From: Burkholderiaceae bacterium
Lineage (GTDB): Bacteria; Pseudomonadota; Gammaproteobacteria; Burkholderiales; Burkholderiaceae_C
Direction of reading: 5' to 3'
NCBI GenBank assembly: GCA_017999135.1
Contig: JAGOBT010000098.1
Location: 1-8,964 of the forward strand
Length of the DNA stretch: 8,964 bases
Part shown: positions 1-5,719 of the stretch, in pieces
How positions within the stretch are numbered: position 1 is the stretch's first letter
How the letters are laid out: each line of letters starts with the position of its first letter
Program-made: the position numbers and the translations under genes
The notes under the pieces: generated by a model
What the model saw: the letters and a program-made list of their open reading frames with translations, nothing else
Told to the model about the DNA's origin: nothing
Database searches by the model: none

Positions 1-338
1 AAGAAGTCGGCCTGGCGCGCCGCCATGTCGAGGTGATCGGCCGGTTGCCGGTCTACACCACCGTCACCGGCTTCGTCGTCACACCGGTGGTGGGGCTGGT
101 GCAGCCGCCGTTCGACCTGCGCATCGATGCCGGCGAGGTGGATGAGGCGTTCGAGGTGCCGCTGCAGTTTTTGATGACGCCGGCCCACCACCGCCGCCAC
201 CGCTGGGATGCGGGCGGCGGCATCACCCGGCAGTTCTTGTCGATGCCGTGGCCGGGCAACGCGCCCGACAGCTACTTCATTTGGGGCGCCACCGCGGCCA
301 TGCTGCGCAACCTGTACGGCTTCCTGGCGCACCCATGA
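1..338 (+). CDS. Nudix hydrolase, CoA pyrophosphatase family (3' part only)
   Basis: The 5' end lies outside the window; the visible frame starts at base 3 and gives 111 residues. The first visible residues, EVGL, fit the end of a Nudix box (the ExxEExGU tail), followed by a GRLPVYTTVTGFVVTPVVGL stretch. Together with the C-terminal IWGATAAMLRNLYGF, this is the layout of the NudL/YeaB-type CoA pyrophosphatases, which cleave CoA and its derivatives to 3',5'-ADP and 4'-phosphopantetheine in the cytoplasm. The part that would carry the UPF0035 signature and the catalytic glutamates is missing, so substrate choice cannot be judged. The gene ends 31 bp before the AmpE-like gene on the same strand. 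Family call is firm from the C-terminal half; the exact substrate is inferred. Confidence 0.85.
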   Translation, partial: EVGLARRHVEVIGRLPVYTTVTGFVVTPVVGLVQPPFDLRIDAGEVDEAFEVPLQFLMTPAHHRRHRWDAGGGITRQFLSMPWPGNAPDSYFIWGATAAMLRNLYGFLAHP

Positions 339-355
339 CGGCCTGGGCTGCTGGG

Positions 356-361
356 TATCAT
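356..361 (+). promoter_or_regulatory. Possible -10 element for the AmpE-like gene
   Basis: TATCAT stands out in a GC-rich gap and ends 8 bases before the ATG at 370, so a transcript starting 6-8 bases downstream would begin at or next to the start codon. No Shine-Dalgarno sequence lies in the gap. The best -35 candidate, ATGACG at 335-340, overlaps the stop of the preceding gene and has a short 15-bp spacer, so the promoter call is weak. Confidence 0.25.
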
Positions 362-369
362 CGACCACG

Positions 370-1356
370 ATGAGTTTCTTCGCCGTCCTGCTGGCCCTGG
401 TCATCGAGCAGTTCAAGCCGCTGCCGCGTGACAACTGGGTGCACCATCTGCTGGTGTCCTGGGTGGGCTGGACCGGCCGCAACTTCGACGCTGGCCGCGC
501 CCACCATGCCTGGGTGGTGTGGGGCGTGTCGGTGCTGGCGCCTGGCGTGCTGCTGGGTGCGGTGTACCTCACCATCGCCCACTGGAGCCTGCTGCTGGCG
601 CTGCTGTTCGACGTGGGCGTGCTGTACCTGACGCTGGGCTTCCGCCAGTTCAGCCACTACTACACCGACATCCGCGACGCGCTGGACCGCGGCGACGAGG
701 CCGAGGCCCGCCGCCTGCTGGCCGAATGGCGCCACCTGGACGCCAGCGAACTGCCGCGCACCGAGCTGCTGCGCCATGTGATCGAGCATGCCTTGCTGGC
801 CGCGCACCGGCATGTGTTCGGCGTGTTCTTCTGGTTCGTGCTGTTCTCCACCCTGGGCCTGGGGCCGCTGGGTGCTGTGCTCTACCGCATGGCCGAGTTC
901 GCCGCCCGGTACTGGACCTTTCCCAGCAAGGCGCTGGGCGTGCCCGCCAACCAGGGCCTGATGGCGGTGAGCCAGCAGATGTTCGCCTGGATCGACCATG
1001 TGCCCGCACGGCTGACGGCCTTCGGCTTTGCGGTGGTGGGCAACTTCGAGGAAGCCATCAATGCCTGGCGGCGTGATGCGGCGCTGTGGAAGCACGCCAA
1101 CGAGGGTGTGATCCTGGCGTCGGCCGCCGGCGCGGTGGGCGTGCAGCTGGGCGGCCATGCCGCGCCGGGTGTCACGCCCGACCGGTCGCGCAGCTTCAAC
1201 GGCGGCCCCACCGACGATGCCGCGGCCGACGGCTCCACCGGCGGGGATCCGCCGCAGATGGCCCACCTGCGCAGCGTGGTGGGCCTGGTGTGGCGCTCGG
1301 TGGTGCTGTGGATGCTGCTCGTGGCGCTGCTGACGCTGGCCAACCTGGTCGGGTGA
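370..1356 (+). CDS. AmpE-like membrane protein of the CobD/CbiB superfamily
   Basis: A 328-residue integral membrane protein. Hydrophobic segments lie near residues 2-12, 47-70, 74-90, 150-172 and 308-327. From memory its order of motifs follows E. coli AmpE: an N-terminal MSFFAVLLALVIEQF, a polar helix with HYYTDIRDAL (96-105), HRHVFGVFFWFVLF (146-159), WIDHVPARLTA (207-217) then NFEEAINAWRRD (225-236), and a C-terminal hydrophobic tail. AmpE is a membrane protein linked to beta-lactamase induction signalling; CobD/CbiB makes adenosylcobinamide phosphate from cobyric acid. No cobalamin gene is nearby, so the pipeline name 'CobD/CbiB' probably misleads here. A Gly/Asp/Pro-rich linker at about 262-297 precedes the last helix. 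An in-frame upstream alternative start exists at 208 but overlaps the Nudix gene; ATG 370 begins right at the family N-terminus. Confidence 0.8.
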   Translation: MSFFAVLLALVIEQFKPLPRDNWVHHLLVSWVGWTGRNFDAGRAHHAWVVWGVSVLAPGVLLGAVYLTIAHWSLLLALLFDVGVLYLTLGFRQFSHYYTDIRDALDRGDEAEARRLLAEWRHLDASELPRTELLRHVIEHALLAAHRHVFGVFFWFVLFSTLGLGPLGAVLYRMAEFAARYWTFPSKALGVPANQGLMAVSQQMFAWIDHVPARLTAFGFAVVGNFEEAINAWRRDAALWKHANEGVILASAAGAVGVQLGGHAAPGVTPDRSRSFNGGPTDDAAADGSTGGDPPQMAHLRSVVGLVWRSVVLWMLLVALLTLANLVG

Positions 1357-1363
1357 GTCCGGA

Positions 1364-1390
1364 CACAAACGGTCCTGGGGACCGTTTGTG
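1364..1390. terminator. Perfect 12-bp stem-loop between convergent genes
   Basis: The arms CACAAACGGTCC (1364-1375) and GGACCGTTTGTG (1379-1390) are exact reverse complements around a 3-base TGG loop. The site lies just after the AmpE-like stop (1356) and 46 bp from the rsgA stop (1437), so it separates convergent transcripts. There is no T-run after the hairpin on either strand, so it is not a canonical intrinsic terminator; it could work as a bidirectional transcript-end stabiliser or be a repeated intergenic palindrome. Confidence 0.5.
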
Positions 1391-1436
1391 CCTGGCGAAC
1401 CGGCCGAGCTCTGCGAGGCCGTGGGAGCGAACGTCC

Positions 1437-2339
1437 TCAGTACCTCGTCTGCGACAGCTCGGCGCGCAGCTCGCCATAGATGCGGTAACGCGACGGGTGG
1501 ATCAGGCCCGCGTCCAGCGCCGCCCGCACGCCGCAGCCCGGCTCATGCAGGTGGCTGCAGTTGTAGAAGCGGCAGGCATCGGCATGCGCCCGCAGGTCAG
1601 GCATCAGGCCGACCAGGTCGGTGGCCTGCAGCTGGCGCAGGCCGAATTCCTGGAAGCCGGGTGAATCGATCAGCGCGCTGTGGCGGGCGTCGTCCAGCCA
1701 GTACCAGCTGGTGCTGGTGGTCGTGTGGCGCCCGGCGTTCAGCGCCTTGCTGATCTCGCCCACCTGGGCGGCGGCGGCCGGTACCATCAAGTTGATCAGC
1801 GTGCTCTTGCCCATGCCGCTGGGGCCGAGCACCAGGGTGGCCTTGCCGGCCAGCAGTGGCAGCAGTGCCGCACTGGCCGCGTCGCCCTGCTGCTTGAGCG
1901 ACAGTTCCAGCACCGGCACACCCATCGCCGCATAGGGCGCCAGCCGTTCGCGTGCGGCGGCCAGCGTGGGCAGGTCGGTCTTGTTCAGCACGATGGTGGT
2001 GGGGATGCCGGCCGATTCGGCCGCGATCAGCGCGCGGGCCAGCTGGGTCTCGGCATACATCGGCTCCACCGCCACCAGCACCAGCAGCTGGTCGAGGTTG
2101 GCGGCGAAGGACTTGGTCTTCCATTCGTCTTGCCTGAACAGCAGGTTGCGGCGGGGCGCCACCTTGTCGATCACGCCTTCGTCGCCGGCCGGCTGCCAGT
2201 GCACCCGGTCGCCCACCACCACCTCGCTCTTCTTGCCGCGGCCGTGGCACAGCAGGCGCGTGCCGTCGGCGGCTTCGACCATGCAGTGGCGGCCGTGCGC
2301 CGCCACGACGAGACCGTTGCCCGCGGGTGCGCCCGTCAT
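1437..2339 (-). CDS. rsgA: Small ribosomal subunit biogenesis GTPase RsgA
   Basis: RsgA (YjeQ) binds the 30S subunit late in assembly and hydrolyses GTP to release from the matured particle. The 300 residues show the family's circularly permuted GTPase: an N-terminal OB-like domain (about 8-70), then G4 NKTD (119-122), the P-loop GPSGMGKST (172-180), a threonine-rich switch region TTTST (206-210), and G3 DSPG (225-228). Most family members have DTPG in G3; serine is a mild variant. The C-terminal zinc-binding module has Cys256, Cys261, His263 and Cys269 in the spacing C-x4-C-x-H-x5-C. The ATG overlaps the stop of the upstream protease gene as ATGA, so the two are probably translationally coupled; no good ribosome binding site precedes it. 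In E. coli rsgA also neighbours orn, and here the protease sits between them. Confidence 0.97.
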   Translation of the reverse strand: MTGAPAGNGLVVAAHGRHCMVEAADGTRLLCHGRGKKSEVVVGDRVHWQPAGDEGVIDKVAPRRNLLFRQDEWKTKSFAANLDQLLVLVAVEPMYAETQLARALIAAESAGIPTTIVLNKTDLPTLAAARERLAPYAAMGVPVLELSLKQQGDAASAALLPLLAGKATLVLGPSGMGKSTLINLMVPAAAAQVGEISKALNAGRHTTTSTSWYWLDDARHSALIDSPGFQEFGLRQLQATDLVGLMPDLRAHADACRFYNCSHLHEPGCGVRAALDAGLIHPSRYRIYGELRAELSQTRY

Positions 2340-3619
2340 GCGCTGCGCAAGGCCAGCGCGGCCAGCCGCTCGCTGGCGGGCGGGTGCGAATAGTAGAAGC
2401 GCACGTACACCGGGTCGGGCGTCAGCGTGGCGGCGTTGTCCTCGTGCAGCTTCAGCAGCGCGCTGGCCAGGTCGGCGCCGCTGGACTGGGCGCAGGCATA
2501 GGCATCGGCCTGGAATTCATGCGTGCGCGACAGCTGCGCCGCCAGCGGCGACACGAAGAAGCTGAACACCGGCAGCGCCAGCATGAACAGCAGCAGCGCC
2601 AGCGCATCGTTGGGCGCCCCCGCGTTCGGCCCGATGTTGGGCAGCACGCCCAGCCCGGTGTAGAAGCCCGGCTGCTGCGCCAGCCAGCCCAGCAGCGCCA
2701 GCGCGGCGAGGCTGATGCCGAACACCATCACGATGCGCTGGGTGATGTGCTTGTGCTTGAAGTGGCCCAGCTCATGCGCCAGCACCGCCTCCACTTCGCC
2801 GGGGTTCAGCTTGGCCAGCAGGGTGTCGTAGAACACCACCCGCTTGGCCGCACCCAGGCCGGTGAAGTAGGCATTGCCATGGGCCGACCGCCGGCTGCCG
2901 TCCATCACGAACAGGCCCTTGGCGGCAAAGCCGCAGCGCTGCATCAGCGCCTGCACGCGGGCCTTCAGGCTTTCGTCGGCCAGCGGCTCGAACTTGTTGA
3001 ACAGGGGCGCGATCAGCGTGGGGTACACCACCATGATCAGCAGGTTGAAACCCACCCAGGCGCCCCAGGCCCACAGCCACCACAGGCCGCCGGTGGCGCC
3101 CATGATCCACAGCACCAGAGCCGCCAGGGGCAAGCCGATCAGCGCGCCCACCAGCGCATTCTTCAGAAGGTCGATGACGAACAGCTTCGGCGTGGTGCGG
3201 TTGAAGCCGAAGCGCTGCTCCAGCCGGAAGGTGCTGTACAGCTCGAACGGCAGGTCCAGCAGCGCACTGACCAGCGTGAAGCTCACGAGCAGCGCCAGCT
3301 GGTAGGCCATGTTGCCGAAGGCCGGCTGCACCGTGGCCAGCAGCCAGGTGTTCAGCGCATCCAGCCCGCCCAGCAGTGTCCAGCCCAGCAGCACGGCGGT
3401 GCCGAAGGCGGTGCTCAGCAGGCCCAGCCGCCCCTTGGCCAGGGTGTAGTCGGCCGCGCGCTGGTGCGCCGCCAGGGTGACCGTGGCGGCAAACGCCGCC
3501 GGCACGGCGCCGCGGTGGGCCGCCACATGGCGCATCTGGCGCGTGGCCAGCCAGAACTTGACCAGCAGCGACAACAACAGGGCAACGGCGAACAGGATGG
3601 TGAGGGGCATCGACGGCAT
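2336..3619 (-). CDS. M48 family (Ste24-type) membrane zinc metalloprotease
   Basis: A multi-pass inner-membrane metalloprotease of 427 residues, close to the usual length for bacterial Ste24/CAAX-protease-like members. Hydrophobic segments lie near residues 4-21, 66-86, 102-121, 148-173, 180-200, 297-314 and 340-358. The zinc site is HELGH (282-286) with the downstream glutamate of EFQADAYA (Glu368); SRTHEFQAD and [10 protein letters not shown] near the C-terminus are typical of the family. The N-terminal half matches the M48_N domain style, with [17 protein letters not shown] at 137-153. Members degrade or process membrane proteins; the substrate here is unknown, and bacteria lack the prenylated yeast substrate. 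The first in-frame ATG is at 3628, with others at 3619 and 3610. I chose 3619 because the 3628 ATG overlaps a -10-like GACAAT and 3619 lies near the predicted +1. It is the first gene of an operon with rsgA. Confidence 0.92.
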   Translation of the reverse strand: MPSMPLTILFAVALLLSLLVKFWLATRQMRHVAAHRGAVPAAFAATVTLAAHQRAADYTLAKGRLGLLSTAFGTAVLLGWTLLGGLDALNTWLLATVQPAFGNMAYQLALLVSFTLVSALLDLPFELYSTFRLEQRFGFNRTTPKLFVIDLLKNALVGALIGLPLAALVLWIMGATGGLWWLWAWGAWVGFNLLIMVVYPTLIAPLFNKFEPLADESLKARVQALMQRCGFAAKGLFVMDGSRRSAHGNAYFTGLGAAKRVVFYDTLLAKLNPGEVEAVLAHELGHFKHKHITQRIVMVFGISLAALALLGWLAQQPGFYTGLGVLPNIGPNAGAPNDALALLLFMLALPVFSFFVSPLAAQLSRTHEFQADAYACAQSSGADLASALLKLHEDNAATLTPDPVYVRFYYSHPPASERLAALALRSA

Positions 3620-3626
3620 GGCGCGC

Positions 3627-3632
3627 ATTGTC
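3627..3632 (-). promoter_or_regulatory. Putative -10 element for the protease-rsgA operon
   Basis: On the minus strand this reads GACAAT within GCGACAATG. It ends 7 bases before the ATG at 3619, so transcription starting at the usual distance would give an mRNA with almost no leader. No Shine-Dalgarno sequence is present. The -35 region is not convincing (nothing close to TTGACA at 16-18 bp), so this rests on the -10 match, the position and the mirror-image copy in front of orn. Confidence 0.4.
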
Positions 3633-3663
3633 GCTGCGCCTGCCTGGGGTTGGCGGGGGCGGC

Positions 3664-3669
3664 GACAAT
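3664..3669 (+). promoter_or_regulatory. Putative -10 element for orn
   Basis: GACAAT within GCGACAATG (3662-3670) ends 6 bases before the orn ATG at 3676, which would put the start point at the A of the start codon. It forms a 9-bp inverted repeat with CATTGTCGC at 3626-3634, so both divergent genes carry the same element at the same distance. The -35 region is weak: CTGCCT at 3640-3645 has an 18-bp spacer and only three matches. Confidence 0.4.
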
Positions 3670-3675
3670 GCCTGG

Positions 3676-4248
3676 ATGACCGACGCCACCGCCCCCACCG
3701 CCCTGCCGCCGAGCGACCAGAACCTGGTCTGGATCGACCTGGAAATGACCGGCCTGTCGCCGTTCACCGACCGCATCATCGAGATCGCGGTGGTGGTGAC
3801 CGACCCCACGCTGGCCATCCGGGTCGAAGGCCCGGTGTTCGCCGTCCACCAGACCGACGCCGTGCTCGACGGCATGGACAACTGGAACAAGGGCACCCAC
3901 GGCAAGAGCGGCCTGATCGACCGCGTGCGCGCCAGCACGGTGGACGAAGCCGCGGCCGAAGCCGCGGTGATCGACTGGCTGAAAGCTTACGTGCCCAAGG
4001 GCAAGAGCCCGATGTGCGGCAACTCGATCTGCCAGGACCGGCGCTTCCTGGCCAAGGACATGGCGAAGCTGGAAGACTTCTTCCACTACCGCAACCTGGA
4101 TGTCAGCACCCTGAAGGAACTGGCCAAGCGCTGGAACCCGGGCGTGCTGGCCGGCTTCAAGAAAGCCCAGGCCCACACCGCGCTGGCCGACATCCACGAG
4201 TCGATCGACGAACTGCTGCACTACCGGCAGCATTTCCTCAAGGTGTGA
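3676..4248 (+). CDS. orn: Oligoribonuclease (3'-5' exoribonuclease, DEDDh family)
   Basis: Orn degrades very short RNAs, especially dinucleotides such as pGpG from cyclic-di-GMP turnover, to mononucleotides in the cytoplasm. The 190 residues match the family's usual length. All catalytic positions are visible: Exo[10 protein letters not shown] with Asp21 and Glu23, ExoII with Asp121 in [13 protein letters not shown], and Exo[14 protein letters not shown] with His167 and Asp172. The conserved [18 protein letters not shown] segment follows ExoII. An upstream in-frame TTG at 3628 would add 16 Gly-rich residues and run through the promoter region, so the ATG at 3676 is preferred. There is no Shine-Dalgarno sequence, which fits a leaderless mRNA. 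The gene is divergent from the M48 protease-rsgA operon and convergent with the DUF2087 gene. Confidence 0.97.
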   Translation: MTDATAPTALPPSDQNLVWIDLEMTGLSPFTDRIIEIAVVVTDPTLAIRVEGPVFAVHQTDAVLDGMDNWNKGTHGKSGLIDRVRASTVDEAAAEAAVIDWLKAYVPKGKSPMCGNSICQDRRFLAKDMAKLEDFFHYRNLDVSTLKELAKRWNPGVLAGFKKAQAHTALADIHESIDELLHYRQHFLKV

Positions 4249-4255
4249 GTCTGGT

Positions 4256-4332
4256 CCCCCCCGAAGCGCCTGCGGCGCTCCCCCCAGGGGGCGCCGCCAG
4301 CGGCCCGGCAAAGCCGGTTCCGCGGCGGCCGT
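4256..4332. repeat. GC-rich multi-hairpin intergenic element between convergent genes
   Basis: The region holds three adjacent stem-loops: AGCGCC-TGC-GGCGCT (4265-4279), a C-run/G-run pair around 4280-4291, and CCGGC-AAA-GCCGG (4305-4317), followed by a GCGGCGGCC tail. I recognise this style of sequence from memory as one that recurs many times between genes in Burkholderiales chromosomes; only one copy is in this window, so its repeat nature is not shown here. It fills the gap between the stops of orn (4248) and the DUF2087 gene (4337), so it is well placed to end or protect both transcripts. No T-run follows it on either strand. Confidence 0.55.
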
Positions 4333-4336
4333 TTGG

Positions 4337-4978
4337 TCAAGTCAGCGCTGAGGCTCTGGCAGCCGCCCGCCGCCGGGGGCTGTCGTCGCGCTCCACCCGC
4401 TCACCGGTGAGCGTGCGGCGCTGCAGGCGCCAGGCCTGCAGCAGCGCACGGGTCTCGGCGTCGGGGCGGGCGGGCAGCTTGCGGTATTCGCTGCAGTCGC
4501 TCTTGCGGGTCATCAGCCGGTGGTTGATGAGTTCGCGCCGCAGCGTGGCATGGTCGCCGAAGGCGTTGGCGGCCTTCAGGATCTGGTTGACCTCGGCCTC
4601 GGTGTAGACGCGGCGGCCGTCGAACAGCGTCCACAGCACCCACATCGCCAGCGTCTGCACGCTGTACTTCACCGGCCAGCGCAGCAGCCGGCCGCGGCTG
4701 TCGAACTGGCCCAGCGCCTTGCGGGCGTTGTCGGTCAGCGTGGCCGGTGGTGGCCGGTCTTCGGCGGCCAGCACGGGGTCGGGCAACGGTGTGGCACGGG
4801 CTGCCGCCTGCAGGCTCTGCAGGTTGCGGTGGCCCAGGGCGCGGGCCACCAGGTTCAGCAGTTCCACATGGCCAGGCGGCGGCTGGCCGGTGGCGTGGCG
4901 GGTTTTCAGGGACTGGCCCAGCGCCTTGGCGAACAAGGACGCGTCGGGCACGACGACGGACAGCGGGGAACGGGGCAT
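4337..4978 (-). CDS. DUF2087 domain-containing protein with glyoxalase-like N-terminal module
   Basis: A 213-residue soluble protein of unknown function. Residues 86-167 match the DUF2087 pattern: ALGQFDSRGRLLRWPVK, then a helical stretch with YTEAEVNQILK (125-135), an acid-basic turn at GDHATLRRELINHRLM (141-156), and a C-terminal SEYRKL. The shape resembles a small winged-helix fold, and DUF2087 is known fused to HTH regulators. The N-terminal half (about 14-60: LFAKALGQSLKT...LLNLVARALGHRNLQSLQ) resembles the short module annotated 'glyoxalase superfamily' that often precedes other domains; no metal-binding glyoxalase residues are evident. The tail from about 180 is arginine-rich. An in-frame start at 5116 would add 46 residues of Pro/Arg-rich, low-quality sequence; the ATG at 4978 has a GGAG 8 bases upstream. 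It appears to be a single-gene unit. Confidence 0.8.
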   Translation of the reverse strand: MPRSPLSVVVPDASLFAKALGQSLKTRHATGQPPPGHVELLNLVARALGHRNLQSLQAAARATPLPDPVLAAEDRPPPATLTDNARKALGQFDSRGRLLRWPVKYSVQTLAMWVLWTLFDGRRVYTEAEVNQILKAANAFGDHATLRRELINHRLMTRKSDCSEYRKLPARPDAETRALLQAWRLQRRTLTGERVERDDSPRRRAAARASALT

Positions 4979-4986
4979 GGCCTGCA

Positions 4987-4990
4987 CTCC
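4987..4990 (-). promoter_or_regulatory. Ribosome binding site of the DUF2087 gene
   Basis: On the minus strand GGAG lies 8 bases before the ATG at 4978. It decides the start against the longer frame beginning at 5116. Confidence 0.6.
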
Positions 4991-5006
4991 ACACGCACGA
5001 CTGGGA

Positions 5007-5020
5007 CCCCGGTGACGGGG
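5007..5020. other. Small hairpin in the DUF2087 upstream region
   Basis: CCCCG and CGGGG pair around a GTGA loop about 30 bp before the DUF2087 start. It is a short stem in GC-rich DNA and may be chance. The rest of the 173-bp gap (4979-5151) shows no recognisable promoter; it contains a 7-bp direct repeat AGCCCGC at 5142-5148 and 5154-5160 around the GrpB stop codon. Confidence 0.25.
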
Positions 5021-5151
5021 CGCTGGTGGTTGCCGACTTCCAGCCTGTCGCACGCAAGGGATGCGAGGGGCTGTGGGGGTGATGGCAGGTTGAGCTCGCG
5101 GGGGACCGCGCGGCAACGCCTGGGTGAACTGCCGACCGTTGAGCCCGCAGT

Positions 5152-5700
5152 TTAGCCCGCGCCGCCGGTGGGCGGCATCGGCAACCTGGCCGACGCCGCA
5201 ACCTGGCCCAGCACCTGGGTGATGAACGGGCCCTTGGCGGCGGTGTAGCCGTCACGGTCGTGGCGGTGCGTGGCTGCCAGCGCCTGCTTCAAGGCCGCGT
5301 ACGCGTCGCGCAAGGCCGGGTCGCGGCGCAGCGCATCGCGGAAGGCCAGCCGGTCATGCCACAGCGGGCTGTTGATCGGCACCAGGTGCAGGTGGTGGGT
5401 GCGGTGCTGCGGCGTCGGCTTGCAGAACCAGTGCATCACGTCGGCCTGGTAGGGCGCGTGCAGGTACTGCAGCGCCGCCGCCGCGGCGATCGCCGGCTGC
5501 GCAGCGTGCAGCGACGCCACCGGCGCCATGATGTCGATCACCGGCTTGGCCGCCAGCCCGGGCACCGCGGTGCTGCCGATGTGCTCGGGCACGCCGACCA
5601 GCCAGGGCGCCAGCGCAGTGGCGATGGCATCGCGCTCGTCGGCAAACAGCGCCGGCCAGCGCGGGTCGGGCGGAACGATCTCGACCGGGGCGTCGTCCAT
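5152..5700 (-). CDS. GrpB/UPF0157 family protein (nucleotidyltransferase fold)
   Basis: The 182 residues match the usual GrpB family length. The diagnostic segment HIGSTAVPGLAAKPVIDI runs from 40 to 57, with the Gly-Ser pair at 42-43 and Asp56 in the position of the nucleotidyltransferase-fold acidic motif. Other family marks are the N-terminal IVPPDPRWPALFADERDAI (8-26), THHLHLVPINSPLWHDRLAFRDAL (101-124) and the C-terminal YTAAKGPFITQVL (152-164). Members are predicted nucleotidyltransferases, some fused to CoaE; the natural substrate is not settled. The ATG at 5700 is 19 bp after the FKBP stop on the same strand, which indicates co-transcription. A longer frame from 5760 would overlap the FKBP gene and add Cys/Arg-rich residues lacking family similarity. 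Confidence 0.9.
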   Translation of the reverse strand: MDDAPVEIVPPDPRWPALFADERDAIATALAPWLVGVPEHIGSTAVPGLAAKPVIDIMAPVASLHAAQPAIAAAAALQYLHAPYQADVMHWFCKPTPQHRTHHLHLVPINSPLWHDRLAFRDALRRDPALRDAYAALKQALAATHRHDRDGYTAAKGPFITQVLGQVAASARLPMPPTGGAG

Positions 5701-5719
5701 GGGGCGGCGCCCGGCAGGC

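Noticed and set aside
358..1368. A 336-residue minus-strand frame opposite the AmpE-like gene
   Set aside because: Its Gln/His/Ala-rich composition and lack of any recognisable motif mark it as a shadow of the real gene.
3629..3675. Possible N-terminal extension of Orn from the TTG at 3628
   Set aside because: The added Gly-rich stretch is the promoter region in translation; family members start near the ATG at 3676.
2327..3679. A 450-residue open frame on the + strand, rich in Gln, Arg and His
   Set aside because: It is antisense to the M48 protease gene, which has all family motifs. The composition is the usual product of reading GC-rich coding DNA on the opposite strand.
4979..5116. 46-residue N-terminal extension of the DUF2087 protein
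   Set aside because: Pro/Arg-rich and lacking motifs, while the internal ATG at 4978 has a well-spaced GGAG.
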